A model generated the notes under the pieces. It was not told where the DNA came from. It saw only the letters and a program-made list of their open reading frames with translations, and searched no databases. Position numbers and translations under genes: made by a program. From the NCBI RefSeq assembly GCF_012427705.1, contig NZ_CP048602.1:62001-126000 (forward strand): a stretch of 64,000 bases of DNA, read 5' to 3'. The DNA comes from Vreelandella piezotolerans (GTDB lineage Bacteria > Pseudomonadota > Gammaproteobacteria > Pseudomonadales > Halomonadaceae). Below are positions 40,977 to 50,800 of the stretch, in pieces (positions within the stretch are counted from its first letter, which is position 1; each line of letters begins with the position of its first letter).

Positions 40977-41735
40977 TTGGATCGCATGCTTTATACCGCC
41001 ATGAGTGGCGCAAAACACACGATGGATCAGCAGTCGGTAGTGAGTAATAACCTATCGAATGTGTCGACCGCTGGGTTCCGCGCTCAGCTTCAGGCCGTGC
41101 GCTCTGTGCCCGTGCAAGGCGATGGTGCATTGCCTACCCGGGTATCTGCCGTTGCCACGACGCCGGGAACCGATTTCTCGCAAGGCCCCATCGAGCGTAC
41201 TGGGCGTACGTTGGACGTGGCCATGCAGGGGAATGCTTGGATGGCGGTGTTAGCAGACGATGGGACCGAAACCTATACCCGACGTGGTGACTTGCAGCTC
41301 GACAGCGATGGTGTGCTGTTGAGTGTCGGCCGTCCCGTCATGGGTGACGCTGGCCCCATTGCGGTGCCACAGGGGGCGCAAATCTCTCTAGGTGCCGACG
41401 GCACGATTAGTGCGATTCCTCAGGGAGAAGGTCCCGCGGCAATGGTGGATGTTGGTCGTATCAAGCTCGTGACGCCAGATGAGCTGGGTCTGGAGCGCGG
41501 GGATGATGGTTTGTTCAGAGCGCCCCCTGGTGCAGATGGGGCGCCTGGTGTGCTTCAAGCTGACGAAGATGCACGGTTGGTTAGCGGTGCGCTGGAGGGC
41601 AGTAACGTGAGTGCCGTCGATGCCATGGTGTCGATGATCGACGTAGCGCGCCGTTACGACATGCAAATGAAAATGCTCAGCTCGGCGGATGAAAATGCTC
41701 AGCGAGCCAACAGTATTCTCTCTATTCAAGGCTAA
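40977..41735 (+). CDS. flgF: FlgF, rod protein (TTG start)
   Basis: A 252-residue rod protein. I read the start as TTG at 40977 because AAGGAG (40963-40968) is eight bases upstream, whereas the first ATG (40986) is 17 away; this gives the usual MDRMLYTAMSG start. Family motifs are QQSVVSNNLSNVSTAGFRAQ near the N-terminus, the TLDVAMQGNAWMAV segment and the C-terminal DAMVSMIDVARRYDMQMK. It is followed by flgG. Confidence 0.94.
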   Translation: MDRMLYTAMSGAKHTMDQQSVVSNNLSNVSTAGFRAQLQAVRSVPVQGDGALPTRVSAVATTPGTDFSQGPIERTGRTLDVAMQGNAWMAVLADDGTETYTRRGDLQLDSDGVLLSVGRPVMGDAGPIAVPQGAQISLGADGTISAIPQGEGPAAMVDVGRIKLVTPDELGLERGDDGLFRAPPGADGAPGVLQADEDARLVSGALEGSNVSAVDAMVSMIDVARRYDMQMKMLSSADENAQRANSILSIQG

Positions 41736-41765
41736 TTGCAGCCACTCAGCCAAGGGAACCTACGT

Positions 41766-42548
41766 ATGATCAAGTCTTTGTGGACTGCTAAAACCGGGCT
41801 CGAGTCCCAGCAAACCAAACTCGATGTCATTTCGAATAACCTTGCGAACGTGAGTACCAATGGTTTCAAGCGTTCTCGGCCTGTTTTTGAAGACCTGCTT
41901 TATCAAAACATGCGTCAGCCGGGTGCCCAGAACAACATTCAGGACCGCCTGCCTTCTGGTATGCAGATTGGCACCGGGGTGCGTGCCGTGGCCACGGAGC
42001 GTCTGCACACGCAAGGGGGCTTGGAAGAAACGGGCAATTCCCGAGATCTTGCGATCAATGGGGAAGGCTTTTTCCAGGTGTTGTTACCTGACGGCACAAT
42101 TGGCTACACCCGTGACGGCAGTTTTCAGCTAAACGAAAATGGTCAGATGGTCACCGCCAATGGCTACCCGATTGAGCCAGCGATCTTCATTCCCGCCAAT
42201 GCGTTATCGGTCACCATTGGGGAAGATGGAACCGTAAGTGTTCGGCAGCCTGGTATCGCTCAAGATGCCGATATTGGGCAGATCAACGTTGCCTCCTTTA
42301 TCAATCCAGCAGGCTTGGAAAGCATCGGTGGCAATCTTTACCTGGAAACCGGTGCCTCGGGCGCCCCAAACCAAAATGCGCCGGGTAACAACGGTGCCGG
42401 ACGACTGTTCCAAGGATATGTGGAGACATCGAACGTGAACGTCGTCGAAGAAATGGTCAATATGATCCAAACGCAGCGTGCCTATGAGATCAATAGTCGT
42501 GCTATCTCTACCAGCGATGAAATGCTAGCGCGTCTAAGCCAGCTCTAA
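41766..42548 (+). CDS. flgG: FlgG, distal rod protein
   Basis: A 260-residue distal rod subunit, identical in length to E. coli FlgG when started at ATG 41766 (AAGGGA ribosome site upstream); a longer frame beginning at 41736 adds a non-family extension. It begins [20 protein letters not shown] and has [20 protein letters not shown], the ALEETG-like [20 protein letters not shown] core and the C-terminal [20 protein letters not shown]. Confidence 0.97.
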   Translation: MIKSLWTAKTGLESQQTKLDVISNNLANVSTNGFKRSRPVFEDLLYQNMRQPGAQNNIQDRLPSGMQIGTGVRAVATERLHTQGGLEETGNSRDLAINGEGFFQVLLPDGTIGYTRDGSFQLNENGQMVTANGYPIEPAIFIPANALSVTIGEDGTVSVRQPGIAQDADIGQINVASFINPAGLESIGGNLYLETGASGAPNQNAPGNNGAGRLFQGYVETSNVNVVEEMVNMIQTQRAYEINSRAISTSDEMLARLSQL

Positions 42549-42585
42549 TGTCAAAGTTCGTCAGGGCTTCTTAACAGGTCGCGCT

Positions 42586-43275
42586 ATGCTGAAATCAAAC
42601 TTTAAGTTACGCCGCATCGTGATGGCGAGCTTGGCACTACTGGTGTTATTGACGGCAGGGTGCGCGCAGATACCTCGGGCATCGGTCGTCGGTGAGCAAG
42701 AGCAAATCACCATTGTCGATCGGCCGCCACCGATACCCAATGGCTCCATCTACCAGGCACGTCGTGGCTATCAGCCGCTGTTCGAGGACCGCCGTCCCCG
42801 TACCATCGGCGATATTCTGACCATCGTGCTCGATGAAGAGGTGAGCGCGAGTAAGAATGCCCAATCCAATGCCAACCGCTCGGGCAGTGCAAGCCTTAAC
42901 CTGGCCCAGCTACCCGACGTGTTGGATACGCTGGCGGAGTACGGTTTCGATATCGAAGGCGCCAGTGACTTTGCAGGCGGTGGCGGCTCACAAGCCAACA
43001 ATACGTTTACCGGTACGATTACAGTGTCCGTGTTGGAAGTCATGAATAACGGGAACCTGCGCGTGCGCGGTGAAAAGCAGATTGCGATCAATCAGGGCAC
43101 CGAGTTCATTCGTTTCTCGGGTGTCGTGAATCCTCGCACGATTACCGCGCAAAACACCGTGCCGTCGACTCAAGTCGCCGATGCGCGTATCGAGTACGTG
43201 GGCGATGGCTATATCAACGAAGCGCAGCATATGGGGTGGCTGCAGCGCTTTTTCCTGAATGTGTCGCCGTTCTAG
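42586..43275 (+). CDS. flgH: FlgH, L-ring lipoprotein
   Basis: A 229-residue outer-membrane lipoprotein that forms the L ring. The signal peptide ends with the lipobox LTAGC, with the lipidated cysteine at residue 26. The conserved core follows: [39 protein letters not shown], and the C-terminal [20 protein letters not shown] and [20 protein letters not shown]. It sits between flgG and flgI. Confidence 0.97.
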   Translation: MLKSNFKLRRIVMASLALLVLLTAGCAQIPRASVVGEQEQITIVDRPPPIPNGSIYQARRGYQPLFEDRRPRTIGDILTIVLDEEVSASKNAQSNANRSGSASLNLAQLPDVLDTLAEYGFDIEGASDFAGGGGSQANNTFTGTITVSVLEVMNNGNLRVRGEKQIAINQGTEFIRFSGVVNPRTITAQNTVPSTQVADARIEYVGDGYINEAQHMGWLQRFFLNVSPF

Positions 43276-43311
43276 GCGTGTCAACAAGCTCGACAACAGA
43301 GACCTGGTGAA

Positions 43312-44445
43312 ATGGCTATGCAGTGGAAAGCGTATCGATATCTAACAGCAACCTTGCGTATCGTGACGCTGTTGGCGCTTTGTTTGGTAATGCTGCCAGC
43401 CCACGCTGAACGCGTGCGCGAACTGGCGAGCTTTGCAGGCGTGCGAGATAACCAGTTAGTTGGCTATGGCTTGGTGGTGGGGTTAGACGGTAGCGGTGAT
43501 CAGACCACCCAAGCGCCATTTACTAGCCAGAGCTTGACCAACATGCTGTCGCAGTTAGGCGTGACGGTGCCGCCAGGCACCAACCTACAACTGCGTAATG
43601 TGGCCGCCGTCATGGTGACGGCAGACCTTCCTCCGTTCTCTCGTCCCGGGCAGCGTTTGGACATCGTCGTTTCTTCGATTGCCAACGCCAGCAGTTTGCG
43701 GGGCGGTACGCTACTCATGACGCCGCTCAAAGGCGCCGATGGTGATACGTACGCGATTGCCCAAGGCAACATGCTGGTAGGTGGTGCGGGAGCACAAGCA
43801 GGCGGCAGTAGTGTGCAGATCAATCAGCAGGCGTCAGGCAGGATTCCTAACGGCGCCCTGGTCGAGCGGGAAGTGCCGCTCAACTTGGGGGGCAACGGCG
43901 GGGTGTTGGAGCTGCAGCTCAATGACGCCGATTTTGGTACCGTGCAGCGCATGGTCTCTGCCATCAACAGTGAATTCGGGCAGTCCGTTGCCTACGCGCG
44001 AAATGGACGGGTCATCGCCCTCGATGGTCCTATGGATGCCAATGACCGCGTCAATTTCATGGCGCGAGTCGAGAACGTGCAGGTGACGCCCACCGAAGCG
44101 CCCGCTAAAGTCGTGCTGAACGCACGAACCGGTTCCGTGGTGATGAATAGTGCGGTGACGCTACGTCGTGCGGCCGTCGCGCATGGCAATCTTTCGATCA
44201 TGATCGACACCCAGTTTGGCGTGAGCCAACCCAACCCCTTGGGGCAAGGCGACACCGTGGTCGTGCCGGATGCAGATATCAATATCGAACAGCAAGAGGC
44301 GTACCTACAGATCGTCGAAGGGGCTGACTTGGCGGAAGTGGTGAACGCGCTCAATGCGTTAGGCGCCACCCCTCAAGATTTAATGTCAATTCTGGAAGCA
44401 TTGAGAGCTTCGGGCTCTTTGCGTGCTGAGCTGGAGATCATTTAA
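43312..44445 (+). CDS. flgI: FlgI, P-ring protein
   Basis: A 377-residue periplasmic protein that forms the P ring around the rod with the help of FlgA. Residues 1-32 are a signal peptide (LRIVTLLALCLVMLPAHA then ERVRE). Family motifs include NQLVGYGLVVGLDGSGDQT, LGVTVPPGTNLQLRNVAAVM and the C-terminal DLAEVVNALNALGATPQDLM. The final base overlaps the ATG of flgJ (TAATG), so the two are translationally coupled. Confidence 0.97.
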   Translation: MAMQWKAYRYLTATLRIVTLLALCLVMLPAHAERVRELASFAGVRDNQLVGYGLVVGLDGSGDQTTQAPFTSQSLTNMLSQLGVTVPPGTNLQLRNVAAVMVTADLPPFSRPGQRLDIVVSSIANASSLRGGTLLMTPLKGADGDTYAIAQGNMLVGGAGAQAGGSSVQINQQASGRIPNGALVEREVPLNLGGNGGVLELQLNDADFGTVQRMVSAINSEFGQSVAYARNGRVIALDGPMDANDRVNFMARVENVQVTPTEAPAKVVLNARTGSVVMNSAVTLRRAAVAHGNLSIMIDTQFGVSQPNPLGQGDTVVVPDADINIEQQEAYLQIVEGADLAEVVNALNALGATPQDLMSILEALRASGSLRAELEII

Positions 44446-45467
44446 TGAGTATGGGGGATATGACCAGTCAGTTCGCGCTGGATATGAGCGGTTTTCAGCG
44501 GCTACAGCACAATGCCCGCCTCGACCCGGAGGCTGGGGTGCAAGGCGCAGCGCAACAGTTTGAAGCCCTTTTTATCCAAATGATGGTCAAAAGCATGCGG
44601 GATGCCACGCCAACCTCAGGGTTGCTAGAGAGCCGCGACACGACCTTCTATCAATCCATGCTCGACCAGCAGTGGTCACAGGTCATGGCTTCCCGAGGCA
44701 TTGGCTTGGCCGATGCATTGGTGGAACAGTTACAGCGTCAAGGGGCGGTTGGTCAAGTTAGCAACCCTGATCAAGAACTTCAGGCACTGATTGCAGGTAT
44801 TCCTCGTGGGACGCCGCGCGTGCTAGACAATCCACTACAGCCGAACAGTGCTCAGGCGCCTGCCAATACGACGGGTAGCGGCCGCTTTTATGACGAGCTG
44901 GACGCCGTCCAGCAATTGGAATCCAGCAGCGCACCCGCCATGTTGGCGGAGCCCCGGCGTCCGGTGACGTCTTCCCATGACCATGTCGAGCGTTTCTTAA
45001 ACACGCTGGCCACGCCTGCCCAGGCGGCGAGTGCTGCCACGGGGGTACCTGCTGAACTCATTTTAGCGCAGGCAGCCCTGGAGACGGGCTGGGGGCGTCA
45101 CGAAATAGCCACTCGGCAGGGGCATAACAGCTACAACGTATTTGGTATCAAAGCCGGTAGCCATTGGCAGGGCAAGACCACCGACATCGTGACCCATGAG
45201 TACGTGAACGGTCGCCGTACGCAGGTCGTCGATACGTTTCGTGTCTATGACTCGTTCGAGCATGCCTTTACCGATTATGCCAATTTGATTGGCAACAACC
45301 CTCGCTATGCCGGTGTTCTACAAGCGGCCAATGCGGAGCAGGCTGCCCGTGAGTTGCAGCGCGGCGGCTATGCGACCGACCCGCGTTACGCCGACAAGCT
45401 GGTCTCGGTCATGAACACGATGGGGCCCTTAAATACAGCGGAGAGTTTGCTGGCGGATTCTCGCTAG
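44445..45467 (+). CDS. flgJ: FlgJ, rod cap and peptidoglycan hydrolase
   Basis: A 340-residue two-domain protein, the bifunctional type of beta- and gammaproteobacteria. The N-terminal rod-binding domain has AAQQFEALFIQMMVKSMRDA. The C-terminal glucosaminidase-type domain (GH73), after a variable linker at about 120-175, has the catalytic E213 in AALETGWG, then NSYNVFGIKAG and FRVYDSFEHAFTDYANLI. It helps the rod pass the peptidoglycan layer. Confidence 0.96.
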   Translation: MSMGDMTSQFALDMSGFQRLQHNARLDPEAGVQGAAQQFEALFIQMMVKSMRDATPTSGLLESRDTTFYQSMLDQQWSQVMASRGIGLADALVEQLQRQGAVGQVSNPDQELQALIAGIPRGTPRVLDNPLQPNSAQAPANTTGSGRFYDELDAVQQLESSSAPAMLAEPRRPVTSSHDHVERFLNTLATPAQAASAATGVPAELILAQAALETGWGRHEIATRQGHNSYNVFGIKAGSHWQGKTTDIVTHEYVNGRRTQVVDTFRVYDSFEHAFTDYANLIGNNPRYAGVLQAANAEQAARELQRGGYATDPRYADKLVSVMNTMGPLNTAESLLADSR

Positions 45468-45474
45468 CGATGCC

Positions 45475-45501
45475 TCAAGTTTGCCTGCGCATTGCCGATA
45501 A
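45475..45501 (+). promoter_or_regulatory. Sigma-28 promoter of flgKL
   Basis: TCAA, a 15-base spacer beginning GTTT, and a perfect GCCGATAA (45494-45501); one mismatch to TAAA. It lies just after flgJ, 28 bases before flgK, as in enteric class III control. Confidence 0.85.
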
Positions 45502-45528
45502 ATAGATACCGGCCTAAGGAATTGAACC

Positions 45529-47187
45529 ATGAGCATGTTTTCGATCGGCTTAAGCGGCCTCAATGCGGCGCAGAATGCCCTCAATACGACAAGCAACAAC
45601 ATTAGTAACGTCTATACGCCCAGTTATAATCGCGAGCTTACCCAGCTCGGTGAGGGACGTGTAGGGGGCGGCGTACGTGTCGATGATATCGAGCGCCAGT
45701 TCAATACTTACGTGGCCAATCAGCTCAATAATGCTAAGACGCAGTCCAGCGCTTTAGAAACGTATTACAACCAAGTCTCACAAATTGATAACTTGTTGGC
45801 CGATCGAGACGCAGGTCTTTCCCCGCTCATGCAGACGTTTTTCTCGTCTTTGGAAGACTTGGCAAGCTCGCCCTCTGACCCAGCAGCACGCCAAGGGGTG
45901 CTGGGAACGGCAAACACGCTGAGCGCACAGTTTCGTTCGTTCGATGGTTATTTGCAGGACATGCAGAGCAATATCAATAACCAGATCAAAGACGAAATCA
46001 CTCAAGTCAACAATACGGTGGAGCAGATTGCCGGCCTTAACAAAGAGATTTCGCTGGCACGCGCACGAACTGGTGAAGCTCCGAACAGCTTGCTGAATCA
46101 GCGAGATTTTTTGGTTTCTCAGCTCAACGAGCGCATGGATTTGCGGCTCAACGTGCAGGATGGCAAGACGTACAACATTAGCTTGCCCAACGGTCAGCCG
46201 CTCGTCACGGGAACTAGCTCGTTCAAATTAGAACCCGTGCAGGCCGACTACGATCCACAGCGGACGATCGTGGGATATCGTGATGGAGGCGGTAACCTGA
46301 TTCAGTTGGACGAGTCTACGGTCAAAGGAGGCGCGTTAGGTGGCTTGATGACCTTCCGTTCTGAGACGCTCGATAAAACTCAGAACCAAGTCGGACAGCT
46401 CGCCGTGTCGTTATCCGTGGCGTTTAACGAACAGCATAAACAGGGCGTTGACTTGGACGGCGTTCAGGGCGATGACTTCTTTAATGTCAGGACACCCCAG
46501 GCCTACAGTTATGAGGGCAATAGTGCCGTCACGATCGATGCAATCGCGTTTGACACAGACAACATCGCTCAACTTCGTGCAACAGATTACACCGTCAGTT
46601 TTGCTGGCGGCACTCCTACCGTGACGCGTAACGATAGCGGTGCAAATGTCGATATCGGGACAGAGTGGGACGCTGCCAACAATACGCTGTCGTTTGGCGG
46701 CATCTCCATGACGTTCAGCAATACACCGGCCAATGGGGACCAGTTCGAGGTTCAACCCGTGCGTCGAGCGGCCAATGGGATGGAAGTCAATCTCATCGAT
46801 GCCGATAAAATTGCGGCGGGTTTGCCCATCAATCCCAACGATGATCCGGCCGATTGGATCGCTGCAGGCGCAGGCGATAATAGCAACGCCTTGCTGCTCC
46901 AAGATCTTCAAAGTAAAAACATCGTAGGGGGGAGTGCCTCGGTCAGCGGTGCCTATGGTGCGCTCGTTAGTGACGTGGGTAATCGCACCAACATTACCCA
47001 AGTCAACCTGGATGCGCGTCAGGGGCTAACGGATCAGCTCCGGGCCGTACAGCAGTCCGAGTCAGGCGTTAACTTGGATGAAGAAGCGGCTAACCTGATT
47101 CGATACCAGCAATTTTATCAAGCGAATGCCCGCGTGATCGATACGGCAGGTACGATCATGGATACCATTTTGAATCTGCGGAACTAA
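45529..47187 (+). CDS. flgK: FlgK, hook-filament junction protein 1
   Basis: A 552-residue axial protein that joins hook and filament. N-terminus: MSMFSIGLSGLNAAQNALNT and NNISNVYTPSYNRELTQLG; C-terminus: GVNLDEEAANLIRYQQFYQA and NARVIDTAGTIMDTILNLRN, the hallmark of FlgK. Length is the usual enteric size (about 547). It has its own sigma-28 promoter and is exported with the FlgN chaperone encoded at the other end of the cluster. Confidence 0.97.
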   Translation: MSMFSIGLSGLNAAQNALNTTSNNISNVYTPSYNRELTQLGEGRVGGGVRVDDIERQFNTYVANQLNNAKTQSSALETYYNQVSQIDNLLADRDAGLSPLMQTFFSSLEDLASSPSDPAARQGVLGTANTLSAQFRSFDGYLQDMQSNINNQIKDEITQVNNTVEQIAGLNKEISLARARTGEAPNSLLNQRDFLVSQLNERMDLRLNVQDGKTYNISLPNGQPLVTGTSSFKLEPVQADYDPQRTIVGYRDGGGNLIQLDESTVKGGALGGLMTFRSETLDKTQNQVGQLAVSLSVAFNEQHKQGVDLDGVQGDDFFNVRTPQAYSYEGNSAVTIDAIAFDTDNIAQLRATDYTVSFAGGTPTVTRNDSGANVDIGTEWDAANNTLSFGGISMTFSNTPANGDQFEVQPVRRAANGMEVNLIDADKIAAGLPINPNDDPADWIAAGAGDNSNALLLQDLQSKNIVGGSASVSGAYGALVSDVGNRTNITQVNLDARQGLTDQLRAVQQSESGVNLDEEAANLIRYQQFYQANARVIDTAGTIMDTILNLRN

Positions 47188-47201
47188 TAGGAGCTTAGGC
47201 G

Positions 47202-48443
47202 ATGCGTGTCAGTACGGTCACTATGTATGAGCAGAGTACGGCTTCCATTAACCGTCAGCAAAATGACTTTCTAAAGATTGGTCAGCAAATTGCCAGCGGC
47301 CGCCGGGTCGTCAACCCGTCCGATGATCCGCAAGCGGCATCACGTGCGGTAGGGGTGGACCAGTCGAAAGCCATCACACAGCAGTATGAAGATGCTCGGG
47401 TATCGGCACGTAATTCACTGGCACAGACAGAAAGTATTCTGAATAGTATTAGTGATGCGGTGACCAGTGCCAAAACACTATTGATCCAAGCATCCAGTGA
47501 TACCTTGAGTGATGTCGATCGGGAGTCCATCGCCAGTGAGTTGAAAGGCGTTTACGAGACGATGATTGGGCAGGCGAATGCCACCGATGGTAACGGCCGC
47601 TATATTTTTGGTGGTTATAAAGATAACGCGCCGCCTTTCGTTAAATCTGCGACAGGCAGTATTGAATACAATGGTGATGTTAACGCGCGTTCTCAGCGTG
47701 TCGACTCGTCTCGCCTCATGCCTGTCACAGAAAATGGAGCAACGATTTTCCAAGGTGTGCCTAGCGGAGCAGGCTACATCGCAAACGCTGACGTAGCCAA
47801 TCAGGGAAGCGTGACGTTTAGTGGACCTCAAGTGACCAGCGTCAACGACCCGAATTATGGTGAAAGCTTTCGCGTCCTTTTCGACGATGATGGGGCTGGT
47901 AACCCAACTTATACCGTTGAGCAGTTCGATGGTGCTGCTTGGCAGCCAGTAGCGGGCCTTGAAGACCAAGCTTATGACCCTGCCGGCGAGCAAATAAGTT
48001 TTGGTGGCGTCAGTTTGACCTTGAAAGGAGCTCCTCAGGTCGGTGATGAGATCTCAGTAGCGCGGCCTGGCAGCGACCAGCTTCCCGCTGACCTGTTCCG
48101 CACCATGGAAGCAGCGATTCGTGTGCTAGAGACCCCAGCAGAGAACGATACGCAAAAGGCTGCCCTTCGCAATACGCTGAATACGTCCATGCGTGAATTA
48201 GATAATTCACTAGACAATGTGTTGACGGTACGCGCTTCTGCTGGCGCAAGGCTCAATGAGCTGGATGTCATCGACGCGGTAGGCAATAACCGTATGCTCA
48301 ACTATGAGCAGACGCTATCGGATCTGGTCGATCTCGACTATGCCGATGCGATTTCGGAGTATAGCCTGCGTCAAGTAGGCCTGCAGGCGGCTCAAAAAGC
48401 GTTCGTGGATATCAAAGGCATGTCGTTGTTCGACTTCATGTAG
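47202..48443 (+). CDS. flgL: FlgL, hook-filament junction protein 3
   Basis: A 413-residue flagellin-like protein. The N-terminus MRVSTVTMYEQSTASINRQQ, SGRRVVNPSDDPQAASRAVG and ISDAVTSAKTLLIQAS, and the C-terminus TLSDLVDLDYADAISEYSLR match FlgL. The central region, more variable, is longer than in E. coli (317 residues), a common feature in related genera. It is the last gene of the flg series, 14 bases after flgK, and ends before a strong hairpin. Confidence 0.95.
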   Translation: MRVSTVTMYEQSTASINRQQNDFLKIGQQIASGRRVVNPSDDPQAASRAVGVDQSKAITQQYEDARVSARNSLAQTESILNSISDAVTSAKTLLIQASSDTLSDVDRESIASELKGVYETMIGQANATDGNGRYIFGGYKDNAPPFVKSATGSIEYNGDVNARSQRVDSSRLMPVTENGATIFQGVPSGAGYIANADVANQGSVTFSGPQVTSVNDPNYGESFRVLFDDDGAGNPTYTVEQFDGAAWQPVAGLEDQAYDPAGEQISFGGVSLTLKGAPQVGDEISVARPGSDQLPADLFRTMEAAIRVLETPAENDTQKAALRNTLNTSMRELDNSLDNVLTVRASAGARLNELDVIDAVGNNRMLNYEQTLSDLVDLDYADAISEYSLRQVGLQAAQKAFVDIKGMSLFDFM

Positions 48444-48467
48444 CGTCTCAGCGCCTAACGTCTACTG

Positions 48468-48497
48468 AAAGCCTCAGCCAGGATGCTGAGGCTTTTT
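48468..48497. terminator. Bidirectional terminator between flgL and fliR
   Basis: AAAGCCTCAGC (48468-48478) and GCTGAGGCTTT (48485-48495) form an 11-bp stem with T-runs on the plus side and A-rich ends, between the convergent flgL and fliR genes. Confidence 0.88.
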
Positions 48498-49287
48498 AGT
48501 TCAAGGGGGCCATGGTCTCGATGAGGCTCTGGGTAAAATTGACCCCTTGGCTAAACAGCTGTTGGAGAAAGCGGCCGATATCGCTCATCAACACCATGAG
48601 CAGCACAATGCCAACGGTCAACGACGTGGGAAAGCCGATATTGAAGACGGTCAGCTGTGGCGCTGAGCGGTTGAGGATGCCTAGCGATAGGCTAATGATC
48701 AGCAGCGATGCCACCAGAGGAAGAGCCAGCAGCATGCCTGAGGCAAAAATCGTTCCTGCATACCGCGCCAGTAATTCGAAGGCATTCGGGTTCAAGGTAC
48801 CGATCCCGATAGGCAGCGTTTGAAAGCTCATCACCAACGCCTCCAACACCATCAAATGGCCGTTAAACGCGAGAAACATCAGTAGCGTGACCATGTAGAG
48901 AATGCGTGAGAGCACCATGATGTTCGTGCCGCTCGACATGTCGAAAAAGCTCGCAAAGGCCAAGCCCATCTGTAAGCCGATGAACTCACCGGCGGCCTGA
49001 ACGACCGCGAAGACGATATGCATCACGAGTCCAATCGCGATACCGATCAGCATTTGTTCGACGATGATGCCAAGCCCCGCCCAAGACATGAGCGGGACGT
49101 CTGGCATGGGAGGCAAAACAGGAGTAATGACGACGGCAATGACCGCTGCCAGAGACACTTTCGCTGGCGTTGGGATGCTAGAGTGGCCCCAGAGAGGCGT
49201 CGCCGTCATAAACGCCGTAATGCGTACGAAAGGCCAAAAGAAAGCGACTAGCCACCCCTGTAGCTGCGCAAAGGTGACGTCGACCAT
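48496..49287 (-). CDS. fliR: FliR, flagellar export gate protein
   Basis: A 263-residue inner-membrane protein with about six hydrophobic segments, part of the FliPQR core of the type III export gate. MVDVTFAQLQGWLVAFFWPF, the IGLVMHIVFAVVQAAGEFIG and GLQMGLAFASFFD-like segments and the C-terminal LGILNRSAPQLTVFNIGFP are typical. I start at ATG 49287, two bases after the fliQ stop. Last gene of the fliFGHIJKLMNOPQR series. Confidence 0.94.
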   Translation of the reverse strand: MVDVTFAQLQGWLVAFFWPFVRITAFMTATPLWGHSSIPTPAKVSLAAVIAVVITPVLPPMPDVPLMSWAGLGIIVEQMLIGIAIGLVMHIVFAVVQAAGEFIGLQMGLAFASFFDMSSGTNIMVLSRILYMVTLLMFLAFNGHLMVLEALVMSFQTLPIGIGTLNPNAFELLARYAGTIFASGMLLALPLVASLLIISLSLGILNRSAPQLTVFNIGFPTSLTVGIVLLMVLMSDIGRFLQQLFSQGVNFTQSLIETMAPLN

Positions 49288-49289
49288 GG

Positions 49290-49559
49290 TTACATCACCA
49301 TGGCGGGAATATTGGTGAATAGGCGCGTTGTAAAGTCGGTAATCAAACCGATGAGCCAAGGGCCTGCTAGTACTAGAACGGCAAAAACGGCCAGAATCTT
49401 TGGAATGAAGGTAAGCGTCATTTCATTGATCTGAGTGGCCGCCTGAAACAGGCTGATAATCAGACCTGTAAAGAGGGCCGCCAACAGCATGGGTCCCGCC
49501 AGAAAAAGCGTTACGCGCATGCCTTGATAAGCAACGCTCATCACCATTTCAGGTGTCAT
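49290..49559 (-). CDS. fliQ: FliQ, flagellar export gate protein
   Basis: An 89-residue protein with two transmembrane helices, the standard FliQ size from the ATG at 49559. Sequence MTPEMVMSVAYQGMRVTLFL, then GLIISLFQAATQINEMTLTF and VFAVLVLAGPWLIGL is diagnostic. A GGGAG site precedes it. It is 30 bases after fliP. Confidence 0.95.
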   Translation of the reverse strand: MTPEMVMSVAYQGMRVTLFLAGPMLLAALFTGLIISLFQAATQINEMTLTFIPKILAVFAVLVLAGPWLIGLITDFTTRLFTNIPAMVM

Positions 49560-49589
49560 GGATAGAGGCTCCCTGCCGCGCATGCGACG

Positions 49590-50369
49590 TTAAATCATAT
49601 AAAAACTTTCAGCCAGCGAGCCAATGATGAGCTGCCAGCCATCGACTAGTACGAAGAGCATGAGCTTGAAAGGCAGTGAGATGGTCACAGGAGGCACCAT
49701 CATCATCCCTAGTGCCATCAAGGTGCTCGCCACCACTAAATCAATGATCAAGAATGGAATGAAGATGGTGAAGCCGATTTGAAAGGCTGTCTTGAGTTCG
49801 CTGGTGACAAAAGCGGGAAGCAGCACCCGCATGGGGAGCTCCTCGGGGCCTTGCAGCGGACCGACATCGGCCAGACGAACGAAGAGAGCGAGGTCGGGTT
49901 CCCGCGTCTGTGCCAACATGAACTCACGAAAGGGGAGTTGAGCACGCAGTAAGAACTCTTCGAAATTGATCACTTCGTCCGTCAAAGGCACCCAGGCGGT
50001 ATCGTAGACCTGACTCAAGACGGGCGACATAATGAAAAACGTCAGAAACAGCGCAATGCCCAGTAGTACCTGATTGGGCGGCGTCGCCTGCGTTCCCATG
50101 GCGGTGCGCAGCAAGCTCAATACGATGATGATGCGTGTGAAGCTGGTCATCATCAACAGCATCGCAGGTAAAAAGGCCAGCGAGCTTAAAAATAGCAGCG
50201 TTTGTAGCGAGAGCGACCACTGCTGGCCGCCATCTTCCATTGGCTGTGATACAAGGCCGGGTAGCTGCTGAGCGGCGGCGGGTAAGGCTATCAGGCTGCC
50301 AACCAGAAACAGCGCCAACAGCCACCAGCGACGTAGAAAGGGCCAAGCAACGGGCGAAACGTGAGTCAT
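49590..50369 (-). CDS. fliP: FliP, flagellar export gate protein
   Basis: A 259-residue protein with a cleavable signal peptide ([18 protein letters not shown]) and four further helices. The FliP hallmark [27 protein letters not shown] is split by no change, and [27 protein letters not shown] follows. Five FliP subunits form the heart of the export channel. Its start overlaps the fliO stop (ATGA). Confidence 0.96.
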   Translation of the reverse strand: MTHVSPVAWPFLRRWWLLALFLVGSLIALPAAAQQLPGLVSQPMEDGGQQWSLSLQTLLFLSSLAFLPAMLLMMTSFTRIIIVLSLLRTAMGTQATPPNQVLLGIALFLTFFIMSPVLSQVYDTAWVPLTDEVINFEEFLLRAQLPFREFMLAQTREPDLALFVRLADVGPLQGPEELPMRVLLPAFVTSELKTAFQIGFTIFIPFLIIDLVVASTLMALGMMMVPPVTISLPFKLMLFVLVDGWQLIIGSLAESFYMI

Positions 50370-50800
50370 GATGAGTGCTGAGAGTCTGAAGAGGGTGAGG
50401 CGCTTTTACCACGATTCTTGGCCAGCGCATTGGCTAGGCGCTGCGAGAAACGAGAGGGCGGCGATTCAGGCGTCGGGGGGCGGTCTAGTGGAGCGGGCCG
50501 CTCATGCAGTTTGCTGATACGGCCACTACTGACCCCCAACACTAGCCACGTATCTTCCACTTCGACGACCACCACGCGCTCACGATTGCCAACGGCAGTG
50601 GTTCCGACGATCCGAAGCCGCGCCCCCTGGTCGAACCGGTGTTGTTGCCAGCGCTTGAGCAGCGACGTACAGACCAAAATGATCGCTATGACGAGTGCGA
50701 GCGCCGCGGCCGTTTTACCCAACGCGGCCATGCCCACCAGGGCGTCACCGCCGCTTAGCGCATCGACCGAGGGCTGAGCGCTGGAAGTCGCCACGCTCAT
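50366..50800 (-). CDS. fliO: FliO, flagellar export gate assembly factor
   Basis: A 144-residue membrane protein with one transmembrane helix near residues 30-46 ([17 protein letters not shown]) and a cytoplasmic part with the family segment [21 protein letters not shown] followed by WLVLGVSSG. FliO assists assembly of FliP. The C-terminal tail is rich in Pro, Ser and charged residues. Overlaps both fliN and fliP by four bases. Confidence 0.9.
   Translation of the reverse strand: MSVATSSAQPSVDALSGGDALVGMAALGKTAAALALVIAIILVCTSLLKRWQQHRFDQGARLRIVGTTAVGNRERVVVVEVEDTWLVLGVSSGRISKLHERPAPLDRPPTPESPPSRFSQRLANALAKNRGKSASPSSDSQHSS

Noticed and set aside
40977..40988. ATG at 40986 as the flgF start
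   Set aside because: The ribosome site AAGGAG is 17 bases away from this ATG but eight from the TTG at 40977, and the longer form matches the family start.
43992..44369. Antisense frames opposite flgI and other flagellar genes
   Set aside because: They mirror strongly coding genes and show no family motifs or start signals.
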